A stretch of 64,000 nt of DNA, taken from Planctomycetota bacterium. GTDB lineage: Bacteria > Planctomycetota > UBA11346. The stretch lies in assembly GCA_016745075.1 (NCBI GenBank), contig JADGDD010000008.1:74678-138677 (forward strand), read 5' to 3'. A program made the position numbers and the translations under genes. Shown here piece after piece: positions 17,216 through 26,431 of this stretch; position 1 is the first letter of the stretch, and each line of letters begins with the position of its first letter. The notes below the pieces were generated by a model, which saw nothing but the letters and a program-made list of their open reading frames with translations, did no database searches and was not told where the DNA came from.

Positions 17216-18724
17216 TTACTTCAGAAATAAATGATACGCTTCATTGTTATCTTCTTGATAATAATGATAGCCAACATTATCAAGGAAGGCTTTAACTTCT
17301 CCCTCTTCACCTGCTGGAACCAGTAAACCCATAAAAACACGACCAAACGCCGCACCGTGGTTACGATAATGAAAAAGCGTGATGCTCCAATTATGTTTCA
17401 TCGCTGTTAAGAAATCCATAAGCGCGGCCGGCCGTTCTGGAAACTCAAAACGGAACAACATTTCTGCCCCTGGCAATTGTGTACTGCCACCGACCATATG
17501 CCGAATATGTAATTTAGCTAATTCATTATCAGTTAAATCACTCACGGTATAACCGTTATTGGATAAATTTTTCAGCAGCGATTGTTTTTCTGAACGTGGA
17601 CACTGAATACCAACGAAAATATGTGCTTCATCTTCACCGGCATAGCGATAATTAAATTCAGTTACATTTCTTGAGCCAATACATTGGCAGAAGGAACGAA
17701 AGGCACCCGGCTGCTCTGGAATAATAACAGCCAAAACAATTTCTTTTTGCTCACCTATTTCTGCACGTTCGCTGATATGGCGGAGTCGATCAAAGTTAGT
17801 ATTTGCTCCGCTCTCAATGCAGATCAGCGTTTGGCTTTCAACGGTTTCTTGTTCGGCATATTTTTTTAATCCGGCTAAAGAAAGTGCACCTGCTGGTTCT
17901 GCTATAGATCGTGTGTCATCAAAAATATCTTTTACAGCAGCACAGATTTCATCTGTAGAAACAGTAATCACCTCATCAATAGTTTGCTGACAAACTGAAA
18001 ATGTTTCATCACCAATACGCGCAACCGCTACGCCATCAGCAAATATGCCAACTTCTGGTAAAGTAACAGGGGCTCCTGCTGCCATCGCTGCTGCTAAACA
18101 AGCCGAATCTTCTGCTTCTACACCAATAACACGAATATCTGGACGGACGTACTTGCAATAAGCACTTATGCCTGCTGCCAATCCACCACCACCAACTGGC
18201 ACAAAAATAACATCAATATCTTGCGGATACTGATGAAGAATTTCCATACCAATGGTGCCTTGCCCTGCAATGACATCTGGGTCATCAAAAGGATGAATGA
18301 AACAACTACCGTCTTGTTCTTCCAATGCACGAGCATGAGTACAAGCCGCATCAAAAGTATCTCCGTGCAAGACCACCTGGGCACCACGTGCACGAACACT
18401 TTCCACTTTAATATCTGGCGTTGTTCGTGGCATAACAATGCAGGCATCAATACCGAGACTTGCCGCTGCTAAGGCAACTCCTTGCGCATGGTTACCAGCT
18501 GAGGCTGCCACAACACCACACGCTTTCTCTTCATCTGTTAAGCGAACCATACGGTTATAAGCGCCACGTATTTTGAATGAAAAAACAGATTGTTGATCTT
18601 CTCGTTTAATTAACACGTTATGATCAAGACGTTCACTCATCCGACGCATCATATCTAAACTAGTTTCTGATACCACATCATAAACACGTGCCTGCAATAT
18701 TCTTTTAACATAGCTATCGATCAT
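17216..18724 (-). CDS. ilvA: Threonine ammonia-lyase, biosynthetic
   Basis: This PLP enzyme deaminates threonine to 2-oxobutanoate, the first step of isoleucine synthesis. At 502 residues it is the long biosynthetic form. The catalytic domain has SFKIRGAYNRM with the PLP lysine near 50, AASAGNHAQGVA, and the phosphate-binding VGGGGLAAG. Two ACT-like regulatory repeats follow (PEQPGAFRSFCQCI near 330 and FPERPAALMDFL near 425), so feedback control by isoleucine is expected. The ATG shares one base with the pilB stop codon (TGATG), implying translational coupling to a pilus ATPase gene, an unusual neighbour for an amino-acid biosynthesis enzyme. Confidence 0.94.
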   Translation of the reverse strand: MIDSYVKRILQARVYDVVSETSLDMMRRMSERLDHNVLIKREDQQSVFSFKIRGAYNRMVRLTDEEKACGVVAASAGNHAQGVALAAASLGIDACIVMPRTTPDIKVESVRARGAQVVLHGDTFDAACTHARALEEQDGSCFIHPFDDPDVIAGQGTIGMEILHQYPQDIDVIFVPVGGGGLAAGISAYCKYVRPDIRVIGVEAEDSACLAAAMAAGAPVTLPEVGIFADGVAVARIGDETFSVCQQTIDEVITVSTDEICAAVKDIFDDTRSIAEPAGALSLAGLKKYAEQETVESQTLICIESGANTNFDRLRHISERAEIGEQKEIVLAVIIPEQPGAFRSFCQCIGSRNVTEFNYRYAGEDEAHIFVGIQCPRSEKQSLLKNLSNNGYTVSDLTDNELAKLHIRHMVGGSTQLPGAEMLFRFEFPERPAALMDFLTAMKHNWSITLFHYRNHGAAFGRVFMGLLVPAGEEGEVKAFLDNVGYHYYQEDNNEAYHLFLK

Positions 18725-20502
18725 CAGTCTGCATCTTCTTCTTCACCAACAGTTACCCGTAAAACTTCATCAATGGTTGTAACCCCTCGCATTGCGTTCA
18801 TTAAACCAGCACGACGCAGGGTAACCATACCGTGTTCAACTGCCATATCACGAATTTCCACATTTGAGCCACCTGCTAAAATAACTTTTTTAACAGGCTT
18901 ATTCACTTCCAAACATTCCACCATCGCAAAACGGCCTTTATAGCCTTTACTGCACAATGAACAGCCAACGGCTTTATAGACATCCATCGTTTCGATTTCT
19001 TCTTCCGTATAGCCAATTTTCAAGAGATTTTCTGCTTCTGGCCACTCTGCTCTATCCATTTTCACCTTACAAGCTTTACACAAACGACGACCAAGGCGCT
19101 GAGCAGATACGGCCAAAACCGAGGACGCCACCATCAAAGGCTCCACACCCATATCAACAATACGGTTAATAGTTGAAGGCGCATCATTGGTATGCAGTGT
19201 TGATAACACTAAGTGACCTGTAAGTGCGGCCTTCACTGCAATTTCAATGGTTTCTTGGTCACGAATTTCCCCAATCATAATCGTATCTGGGTCTTGTCGT
19301 AAGAGTGCGCGAAGAGCACTCGCAAAAGTGAGTCCACGCTTCGGATTAACGTGACACTGATTTAGCCCTTCAATTTCGTATTCCACCGGATCTTCTACCG
19401 TATTAACATTATCTTCAATTGTCATCACTGCCTGTACAGCGCTATAGAGAGTTGTTGATTTACCAGAACCTGTTGGCCCTGTTACCAAAAACATACCGTA
19501 TGGTGCGCCAATTGAGCGTTGGATAATATCGAGTACCGCTGGTTCAAATTGGAGACTTTCAAGTGAACCAGCCAAGTTACCTTTATCCAAAATACGCATA
19601 CACATTTTCTCTCCGTGCACGAGCGGAAGTGAGCTGAGACGGAAGTCAATTGTATTACCTGCCACCTTTACTTGAAAACGTCCATCCTGTGGTTTGCCAC
19701 GTTCAGCGATATTCATAGTGTCTGTCATAATTTTCAAACGAGAGACTAAACCTTTTTCGAGCTTTTTAGGTGGATTCAATACTTCATGCAATACACCGTC
19801 AATACGCAAGCGGACACGAACACGTTTTTCAAAGGGTTCTATATGAATATCTGATGCACCTTTTTGAATAGCTTCAAGAATAATACGGTTCGCTAATTTC
19901 ACGACTGGAGAACCTTCACCAGTTTCTTCCAGCAGGTCGCCTTCTGCCTCTTCTTCACCATCTGCTTTCTCAGTGATCATCAACTCATCGTCATCACCAT
20001 CACCAAGATCATCGATAAAGTTCTGCATCGCCTTTTCTTTGGCGTTATACACTTCTTCAATTTTATTCTGAATAGCCCGCTCTGAAGAAATGACAGGCAA
20101 GATATTTTTTCCCGTAGCAAGCTTAATGTCGTCTAAAGTAACCACATCATAAGGATTTGCGACAGCGAGGGTAAGATGGTTCCCAATAATACTTACTGGT
20201 AAAATATTAAATCGCTTAGCATCATCTTCTAAAATAGGCTGATCACCTTTATTGAGATCACTAAGCTCATCCATATCGATATCAACCAAGCCCAAATTAA
20301 TTGGTGGCATACCACAATCTTCACTCACTAAGCCAAGCAAAGTGAGTTCTTCTATATATTCCTCTTGTACCGCTAATTGTGCAACCGACATTTTTTCCTG
20401 ATTGGATTGATCACCCAAACGTAATAAATCCTCACTGCTCACCAGTTCGTGTCGTTTAAGTAAGTTTGTTACTTTACGGTTAAAGCCATTTAAGTTTGCC
20501 AT
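18724..20502 (-). CDS. pilB: Type IV pilus assembly / type II secretion ATPase (PilB/GspE)
   Basis: This hexameric ATPase of 592 residues powers pilin or pseudopilin assembly at the inner membrane. The N-terminal MshEN/GspE-N region (about 1-160) is followed by an acidic linker and the secretion ATPase domain. The domain has Walker A GPTGSGKSTTLYS, the Asp box, Walker B with MIGEIRDQETIE, and the His box STLHTNDAPSTINRI. A zinc tetracysteine motif (CKAC...CSLC) marks it as an assembly ATPase. I chose the ATG at 20502 because GAGG lies six bases upstream, rather than a TTG two codons earlier. It lies downstream of the MshEN and pilT genes and overlaps ilvA. No pilin or pilC gene is visible in the window. 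Confidence 0.92.
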   Translation of the reverse strand: MANLNGFNRKVTNLLKRHELVSSEDLLRLGDQSNQEKMSVAQLAVQEEYIEELTLLGLVSEDCGMPPINLGLVDIDMDELSDLNKGDQPILEDDAKRFNILPVSIIGNHLTLAVANPYDVVTLDDIKLATGKNILPVISSERAIQNKIEEVYNAKEKAMQNFIDDLGDGDDDELMITEKADGEEEAEGDLLEETGEGSPVVKLANRIILEAIQKGASDIHIEPFEKRVRVRLRIDGVLHEVLNPPKKLEKGLVSRLKIMTDTMNIAERGKPQDGRFQVKVAGNTIDFRLSSLPLVHGEKMCMRILDKGNLAGSLESLQFEPAVLDIIQRSIGAPYGMFLVTGPTGSGKSTTLYSAVQAVMTIEDNVNTVEDPVEYEIEGLNQCHVNPKRGLTFASALRALLRQDPDTIMIGEIRDQETIEIAVKAALTGHLVLSTLHTNDAPSTINRIVDMGVEPLMVASSVLAVSAQRLGRRLCKACKVKMDRAEWPEAENLLKIGYTEEEIETMDVYKAVGCSLCSKGYKGRFAMVECLEVNKPVKKVILAGGSNVEIRDMAVEHGMVTLRRAGLMNAMRGVTTIDEVLRVTVGEEEDAD

Positions 20503-20553
20503 ACCCAACCTCTTTTCTTATGAAACATTTTGACGGTCCACTATACTGAAGCT

Positions 20554-21003
20554 CTATTCATCATCATCAAAACGATTCAGGACTTCCTTAATAGCACTCA
20601 TTTTAGTGATGTATAATTCTATCGTACATCCCGTTTCATCTTCCATATTACTCAGCAGTTCTTCTGATAAGAGACCTGCAATGGCCACAACCAATACTGA
20701 TCCAATCATATCAATTGGGACATATTGGAAACGACGCATCATAGCAGGGTCAAAGATTTCCAACAAATCATCACTGATTTGATATTTTCTTGGATCCACA
20801 TACGGTATACCAAATTGTTCAATCAATACCGAAACCATTTTTTCTTCAGTCAAAAGGCCTTGTTCTACAAGTGCTTCACCAAACAAAATGCCTTGCTGGT
20901 GCTGCTGACGCAAGGCATCATTCACCTGTTCTTCAGTGATGACACCTTTATCAACGAGAATTTCTCCAAGACGTTTCTTGGTTAATCTATTCAGTGATGC
21001 CAT
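20554..21003 (-). CDS. Stand-alone MshEN (GspE N-terminal) domain protein
   Basis: This 149-residue protein consists only of the N-terminal domain normally found on PilB/GspE ATPases. The MshEN pattern is clear: KRLGEILVDKGVITEEQ followed by ALRQQHQQGILFGEALVEQG and a third short repeat. In other proteins this motif binds cyclic di-GMP. A second alpha/beta half follows (VPIDMIGSVLVVAIAG), and the ATPase domain is absent. A strong Shine-Dalgarno GGGAGGTGA precedes the ATG, and pilT ends at the adjacent base. It may act in trans as a c-di-GMP sensor or docking subunit for the pilus ATPases beside it. The domain assignment is firm and the role is inference. Confidence 0.82.
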   Translation of the reverse strand: MASLNRLTKKRLGEILVDKGVITEEQVNDALRQQHQQGILFGEALVEQGLLTEEKMVSVLIEQFGIPYVDPRKYQISDDLLEIFDPAMMRRFQYVPIDMIGSVLVVAIAGLLSEELLSNMEDETGCTIELYITKMSAIKEVLNRFDDDE

Positions 21004-22077
21004 TTAGCTCACCTCCCGCTGTGCTGTTCGCTTCAGATCTTCTGGGTCTTGCGTTCGAGACAGTGCATCATCCCAAGAAATAAGGTTCTTCTTATACAGT
21101 TCAAATAAACTTTGATTCATAGTGCACATACCATATTTACCACCAGTTTGAATATGTGATAAAATCTGATGACATTTATCTTCTCGAATCAATGAGCGAA
21201 TCGCCGAGTTTGGTAACATAACTTCTGCACACAAAACACGTCCACGGCTATTCATTTGCGGCAAGAGCTGTTGACAGAAAACACCTTCTAACACAAATGA
21301 CAATTGGGTACGAATTTGATTTTGTTGATATGCAGGAAAAACATCTACAATACGGTTAATGGTCTGCACACAGTCAGAGGTATGCAAGGTTGCAAAAGTT
21401 AAGTGGCCTGTTTCTGCCAAGGTAAGACCCGCTTCAATCGTCTCCTTGTCACGCATTTCACCAATTAGCACAACGTCTGGGTCTTGTCGTAAGACCCGAC
21501 GAAGAGCCTGATTAAATCCCTGAGTATCTGCACCTACTTCTCGCTGATTGACCAAGCATGATTTATTGCGGTGAACAAATTCAATAGGATCCTCTATAGT
21601 CATAATATGCTCTTGCCGCGTCATATTAATATAGTCAATCATAGAGGCTAAAGTCGTACTCTTACCAGAACCAGTTGCTCCAGTTACTAAGATAAGTCCT
21701 TTATGCAAAGAACACATTTTTTCACAAACATTTTTATCCACACCTAATTGATCGAAATTAAAGATTTCATAGGGAATAATCCGTAAGACTGCACCAATAG
21801 CGCCACGTTGGTAAAAAACGTTTACTCGAAAGCGGCCAACTCCAGCAAGCCCGAAACTCATATCTAGTTCTTGTTCTTGTTCAAAACGCGCAATTTGGAT
21901 ACTGTCCAGAACTGAATAAATAAGTTTTTGTGTATGCTCTGGCCCCAATAATTCCATATTGGCAACTTCTTGTAAACGTCCGTCAATACGAATACGCGGA
22001 GCAGAACCTGCGGCAATATGCAAATCACTGCCACCCCGTTCGACCATTGTTCTTAAGAGCTCTTCTAAAGTAACCAT
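21004..22077 (-). CDS. pilT: Twitching motility / pilus retraction ATPase PilT
   Basis: This pilus retraction ATPase of 357 residues has an N-terminal PAS-like domain with SDLHIAAGSAPRIRIDG. The motor domain has GATGSGKSTTLASM (Walker A), LIGEMRDKETIEAG (Walker B region) and FATLHTSDCVQTINRI (His box), followed by the AIRSLIREDK region typical of PilT. There are no zinc cysteines, as expected for a retraction motor. The Shine-Dalgarno AAGGAG lies seven bases before the ATG. The gene sits between the YdjY protein and the stand-alone MshEN gene. A second paralogue lies at 25312-26391 in the same leftward series. Confidence 0.92.
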   Translation of the reverse strand: MVTLEELLRTMVERGGSDLHIAAGSAPRIRIDGRLQEVANMELLGPEHTQKLIYSVLDSIQIARFEQEQELDMSFGLAGVGRFRVNVFYQRGAIGAVLRIIPYEIFNFDQLGVDKNVCEKMCSLHKGLILVTGATGSGKSTTLASMIDYINMTRQEHIMTIEDPIEFVHRNKSCLVNQREVGADTQGFNQALRRVLRQDPDVVLIGEMRDKETIEAGLTLAETGHLTFATLHTSDCVQTINRIVDVFPAYQQNQIRTQLSFVLEGVFCQQLLPQMNSRGRVLCAEVMLPNSAIRSLIREDKCHQILSHIQTGGKYGMCTMNQSLFELYKKNLISWDDALSRTQDPEDLKRTAQREVS

Positions 22078-22081
22078 GAGC

Positions 22082-23227
22082 TTACTCCTTATCTGTCGAA
22101 TCTAAAATGAATGTTGGCAGTACCCATACACCAGCTTGTGCCGCTGCTTTCAATAAACGCATACGAGCAGCCACGTCACACCCACGGTCTGTTTCTGCGG
22201 ATACACGTACACCAACCGCATATAATTGACCATGCTCTACTTTATAAGATGCGGCAAGGCTTTCGATTAAAGCGGCATCATCAACCACTGTATCGCCTTG
22301 TTTCAAAACACCCTGTGTATCCATATCAAAAACAAGCGGCAATGTTGTTTTACGAACAATAATATGAACTGGGGTTTTCTTTAAAAGTCCAAGCGATGAA
22401 TTCACTTCAAATAAATCATCACGCCAAGATAATGGTAAAACACTCGCAAATAAACAATCTTCTTCATTGTAATTCACAAAAACAGATTTGGTTTGATCGA
22501 GCATAAAACGCTCAACGGGAACAGCCTTCCCGTCCGTTGATCCAACGTATAATGTCGAAAAACGGCTTCCCGTATACACAAATGGCAATGGCGGCATCGG
22601 CTTATCAATAAGCCGATCACGAACAAAGGTACTCATGTCGGCTTCAAGCCAATCTCCGGGTCTCAATAAGCGATCTGGCTGCCAACGTATATGAACTCGA
22701 ACTGGCGTACCACGTGGCGGTAATCCCACGCCCTCTGGTGCACCAACACCATCCGGTAACTGTAAACCTGCTATACATGCTGCTTTAACCAGCTCACCAT
22801 TACCAGTGGTAAGCACAATCATGCTTTCATGATTCTTGCCGCCTTTTAAGCAAGCTACAACTTCCAAACCATCTGTTGGCCCAGCGGCAAATTCTATTGC
22901 ACCGTCTAACGCAACAAATTCTCCCACCTTCATGACTACACCCGGAACAAATTCTTGTGCTCCTTGCAGTAATTCTTTTTGCGCTGCTCCTGACAGTGCT
23001 TGTGGTTGTACTGTAACAGGATCTGGCAATGCAATAAAGGCGTTTTTTAGCTCTTCGGCATTAATGAGTGGTTCTGTGTCTCTCTTATCCTGCTCTATAT
23101 TCGTTTCTGCCACTTGTACCGTTTCAGGCTGTACTACCTCTTGGGAAATATCTTCACTTCGTACATGACAACTCGTACCAAGAGCCAAAAATACGACACA
23201 CATAATGCGACCGATATTGTTCTGCAT
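22082..23227 (-). CDS. Exported YdjY-domain protein with ExbD/TolR-like C-terminus
   Basis: This 381-residue protein starts at 23227, where GGGAGGT lies six bases upstream. The ORF could extend 14 codons further, without support. A hydrophobic signal (about 5-20) is followed by a YdjY-like domain (about 75-260, with LEVVACLKGGKNHESM, a TPVRVHIRW strand and FVYTGSRFSTL). The last 110 residues, with IIVRKTTLPLVFD and a DDAALIESLAA helix, resemble the periplasmic fold of ExbD/TolR, though only by general pattern. YdjY proteins are of unknown function and, as I recall, frequent in Planctomycetes and relatives. The gene is four bases from pilT, so a role in the envelope or pilus machinery is plausible. 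Confidence 0.6.
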   Translation of the reverse strand: MQNNIGRIMCVVFLALGTSCHVRSEDISQEVVQPETVQVAETNIEQDKRDTEPLINAEELKNAFIALPDPVTVQPQALSGAAQKELLQGAQEFVPGVVMKVGEFVALDGAIEFAAGPTDGLEVVACLKGGKNHESMIVLTTGNGELVKAACIAGLQLPDGVGAPEGVGLPPRGTPVRVHIRWQPDRLLRPGDWLEADMSTFVRDRLIDKPMPPLPFVYTGSRFSTLYVGSTDGKAVPVERFMLDQTKSVFVNYNEEDCLFASVLPLSWRDDLFEVNSSLGLLKKTPVHIIVRKTTLPLVFDMDTQGVLKQGDTVVDDAALIESLAASYKVEHGQLYAVGVRVSAETDRGCDVAARMRLLKAAAQAGVWVLPTFILDSTDKE

Positions 23228-23286
23228 TTTGTACCTCCCTTCAATCTCTGTTAAACATGTATTCCGCACCTAGGCGAAAACACACA

Positions 23287-24477
23287 TCACTCATCATGTT
23301 TTTTCAATCCGATAGGGTCTGCTGCTATTTCGGGATTCCTATGCCATTCTGGGTCTGGACGAACAGGATGACCCAAAGATGCAGCATGGTCCAAAATAGC
23401 CTGCGCAAGTACCTTACGGCCTGCCGAACCTTGACGAATAACATCAGCAACTGGTAATTTAATTGCTTCTGCAACTCTTTCTATTTCAAGATTAGCTTCT
23501 TCTGTGGACAAGCCCATCGTATTCAGGCTAATACCAACTACCTTACCTGGATGCAACGGTGCCAATATATTTTCATATAATTCTTTATAAGCATTCAACG
23601 ACGGAATAGCGACATCACTATTACGATGAATATCGCGGCCTGTTCGGTGACATAAAATCATGGCATCAGGACAACTCCCATGCAATAAGCTCATACTCAC
23701 ACCAGAGAATGGTGGAGACAAAAGAGCACCTTGCCCTTCGATGAGCAACATGTCCATGTATTCTGATTCATCTAAAATAAGTTCTTCGACCGCACCGCTA
23801 GCAAAGTCTGAAATCACACGGTCTATACAAACGCCACGACCTTTAATTAATTTACCGTTTTGACCAGTCGCAACAAAACGTGCGCGGACATGTAATTTAT
23901 TCCGTAGAAATAATTCGAGACTTAAAGCCGTCGTCATTTTTCCTAGGTTACAATCTGTTCCAACGGTTAAAACACGAAAAGCATTCGACTCACGTGCTTT
24001 GCCTGATGCAATCCGGCTATAGTCATCACCAAGGCCTTTACGTAAATCAATAAGTTCTACCGCATGACGACAAGCAAGACTCGCAATATTGGGGTCAGTG
24101 CTGAGCCCTTCATGTAAACCCGAAATCACTCCAAGCCGTGCACGAATAGCTAAATACACTTGTTCACGAATGCTGGGTGGTAAATACCCTCCCGGTGTAG
24201 AGATGCCAATAACCAAGAAGTCTGGTTCCATAGACAGCGCTTCATCCACAGACCCAACAACGGGAATACCATGACCAACGCCAACCAGTTCTGACAAGTC
24301 AGCATTTTCATGATCCGGCTGAATAACACAAACAATGTCCTCTGGACAATAACGCAAAAGACCCATAGCGGACTTATGACGAAAAATTTCAATCGTGCCA
24401 TCAATCAGCAATGCAAGACGGCGCTGCTTACGTTTCTGAAGGACCAAGCGGTCAGACTGTGCGGATGAATGTACCAT
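23287..24477 (-). CDS. DUF1611 protein, second copy (DgcN-like)
   Basis: This 396-residue paralogue of the gene at 15116-16165 keeps the more canonical motif VGTDCNLGKMTTALS, plus FVATGQNGKLIKG and LLIEGQGALLSPPFSG. It has a longer C-terminal tail rich in Pro, Asp and His. Its N-terminal region begins with ALLIDGTIEIF. If DUF1611 proteins are D-glutamate N-acetyltransferases, this copy may have the same or a related activity, but no epimerase gene accompanies it. It has its own promoter with transcription starting at the ATG, although it lies inside a leftward series of pilus and regulatory genes. Confidence 0.72.
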   Translation of the reverse strand: MVHSSAQSDRLVLQKRKQRRLALLIDGTIEIFRHKSAMGLLRYCPEDIVCVIQPDHENADLSELVGVGHGIPVVGSVDEALSMEPDFLVIGISTPGGYLPPSIREQVYLAIRARLGVISGLHEGLSTDPNIASLACRHAVELIDLRKGLGDDYSRIASGKARESNAFRVLTVGTDCNLGKMTTALSLELFLRNKLHVRARFVATGQNGKLIKGRGVCIDRVISDFASGAVEELILDESEYMDMLLIEGQGALLSPPFSGVSMSLLHGSCPDAMILCHRTGRDIHRNSDVAIPSLNAYKELYENILAPLHPGKVVGISLNTMGLSTEEANLEIERVAEAIKLPVADVIRQGSAGRKVLAQAILDHAASLGHPVRPDPEWHRNPEIAADPIGLKKHDE

Positions 24478-24483
24478 GCTGCG

Positions 24484-24511
24484 AGTATGCGCTTAAGAGC
24501 TGCTGTGGCAA
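24484..24511 (-). promoter_or_regulatory. Promoter of the second DUF1611 gene, leaderless layout
   Basis: On the minus strand TTGCCA (24511-24506), a 16-base spacer and CATACT (24489-24484) are followed by six bases and the ATG at 24477. This breaks the long leftward series into at least two transcription units. Confidence 0.6.
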
Positions 24512-24562
24512 GAACTTCGCCAAGCTGAACCACACGGTAAAACTATAGAACTTCTCTACTGC

Positions 24563-25312
24563 TCAGGAGGACAAAAGACGTTCTCTATTGACTCGTTCCC
24601 ATGCAACCGCCTCAACAAACATGTTATATTCCTGCTCCCATTTCTTAAAGCGCGCGCTATGCATACGTTCACGCTGCATTGGCTGGCTCCGTTGGGCATG
24701 GTGACATAATTCATGATGCAACACATGCTCCAAAAAGCACACTGGAATCCAATTCTGGGTAATAAGCGGTGTTATTCGAACTTGCGGACCTACCTTTGCT
24801 GTCGCTGCATGGTAACTACCATATTGAATACTACGTCTTCGCCGTTGTGGAGGTCTTCGTTTTATAATTAATTCAGGCCGTGATAGATGTGAAAAATAGC
24901 CGCTGTGGATAGCCTGATATAACTGTTCGAGTGAATCAGTACAGTGAGACAACAGTGGTAGATCATTTAAACGCTCGGCCCAAACGGGGTCCTGTTGTTG
25001 CACACGCGCTGGCAAGCAGTGCTCATCAAAGACACGCTGCATAACAGTGTTCAGTACTGGGTACCGTCCTCGGCCTCTTTTACTGACATAACGCACCAAA
25101 TCGGGCAATACTTCCACGTATGATAGCATTTCTTTGTGCACACTCAGCCGCATGCCACCATTTTTTTGCGGACGTAAACTGACTAAGGTTCGCCTATTAC
25201 TATTAAGTCGAATAGTAATGGTTTCTGGCAAAGCTGCTCGTAAGGATTGATAAGTAGATTCTATGACAGAGAGAGCACCTGTTTGAAGTGCATCTTGCTT
25301 GTCCTCACACAT
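24563..25312 (-). CDS. SprT-like zinc metallopeptidase-family protein
   Basis: This 249-residue protein has an HExxH zinc site, LEHVLHHELCHHAQ near residues 205-218. The spacing to the C-terminal HSARFKKWEQEYN is that of SprT-like proteins. Family members (SprT, Spartan) are peptidases or peptidase-like proteins, some acting on DNA-protein crosslinks. The N-terminal half includes basic segments such as IKRRPPQRRRRS. The start shares one base with the pilT-2 stop codon (TAATG), so the two are coupled. No signal peptide is seen, so a cytoplasmic location is likely. The substrate is unknown. Confidence 0.65.
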   Translation of the reverse strand: MCEDKQDALQTGALSVIESTYQSLRAALPETITIRLNSNRRTLVSLRPQKNGGMRLSVHKEMLSYVEVLPDLVRYVSKRGRGRYPVLNTVMQRVFDEHCLPARVQQQDPVWAERLNDLPLLSHCTDSLEQLYQAIHSGYFSHLSRPELIIKRRPPQRRRRSIQYGSYHAATAKVGPQVRITPLITQNWIPVCFLEHVLHHELCHHAQRSQPMQRERMHSARFKKWEQEYNMFVEAVAWERVNRERLLSS

Positions 25313-26391
25313 TAGGTCCCTGTGCCTCGCTGAATACCACGGAATAAGAGTTCTAGCTCATCTGGGTTATCAGCGTTCGCAAGCGCATCTTCTCTGGTAA
25401 TATAGCCTGCCTCATAAAGCTCGTACAAACTTTGATTAAAGGTAATACACCCAAAGTGCGCGCTATCTGCGATGACTTTACCAAGTTCTGGGGTACGCCC
25501 TTCTTCCACCAATTGTTTCACGGTTGGCGTTGCCAGCATAATTTCCAAACCAGGAACGCGACCTGGGTTATTTTGTCGTGGTATCAAACGTTGAGAAACA
25601 ATACCCTGAATAACCATAGATAATTGCATGCGGATAAGGTCATGCTGGTAGGGTGGGAAAAAGTTAATAATACGTTCCATCGTTTGTTGGGCATTAATCG
25701 TATGCAACGTAGATAATACTAAATGGCCCGTTTCTGCTGCATCAATGGCCGCTTGCACAGTTTCTTGGTCACGCATTTCCCCAATAAGAATAACATCTGG
25801 TGCTTCACGCATCGCATTACGTAGGGCACTCCCAAAATCACGTGTATCTATCCCAACTTCACGCTGATTGATCATAGAGCGTTGGTCTACATACGTGTAT
25901 TCAATAGGGTCTTCTACCGTAATAATATGACGATTTGTTGTTTCGTTCATGTAATTAATCATGGACGCAAGTGTGGTACTTTTTCCAGATCCAGTAATAC
26001 CGGTCACTAAAACTAAACCACGACGCAACAGGGCAATTTTCTGAAAAGTTTCTGTTGGTAATCCTAATTCACCAAAACCTGGAATTGTACTTTGTACATA
26101 ACGCAACACAAAACCAATATTTCCACGCTGCATAAATCCATTCACTCGGAATCGACCTAAGCCTTCAAGCTCATAGGCACAGTCTACTTCATGTTTTTTC
26201 TTGAATGTTTCCCGAGCATATTCATCAACTAAAATCTTAAAAAAAGATTTCATTTCCTCTTTACTAATAGACATTTGCCCAAGTTGGCGCACTGCACCAT
26301 CTACACGCACTGCTGGCGGCACCCCAACCTTTAAAAATAAATCAGATGAGCGCAGTTGCACCATCGCTCGTAATATATCACTCAACTCCAT
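25312..26391 (-). CDS. PilT/PilU-family pilus retraction ATPase, second copy
   Basis: This 359-residue PilT-family motor has SDLFLKVGVPPAVRVDG at its N-terminus, GITGSGKSTTLASM (Walker A), LIGEMRDQETVQAA (Walker B region) and STLHTINAQQTMERI (His box). A PPYQHDLIRMQLS segment follows. It differs from the copy at 21004-22077 throughout and may be the PilU-like accessory motor. It precedes and overlaps the SprT-like gene. A long purine-rich stretch (GAGAGGGG) precedes the ATG but is not ideally spaced. Motor function is firm and the PilT-versus-PilU role is open. Confidence 0.9.
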   Translation of the reverse strand: MELSDILRAMVQLRSSDLFLKVGVPPAVRVDGAVRQLGQMSISKEEMKSFFKILVDEYARETFKKKHEVDCAYELEGLGRFRVNGFMQRGNIGFVLRYVQSTIPGFGELGLPTETFQKIALLRRGLVLVTGITGSGKSTTLASMINYMNETTNRHIITVEDPIEYTYVDQRSMINQREVGIDTRDFGSALRNAMREAPDVILIGEMRDQETVQAAIDAAETGHLVLSTLHTINAQQTMERIINFFPPYQHDLIRMQLSMVIQGIVSQRLIPRQNNPGRVPGLEIMLATPTVKQLVEEGRTPELGKVIADSAHFGCITFNQSLYELYEAGYITREDALANADNPDELELLFRGIQRGTGT

Positions 26392-26431
26392 GCCTACACC
26401 CCTCTCTCAAGCGTATATATATGCGCGACTT

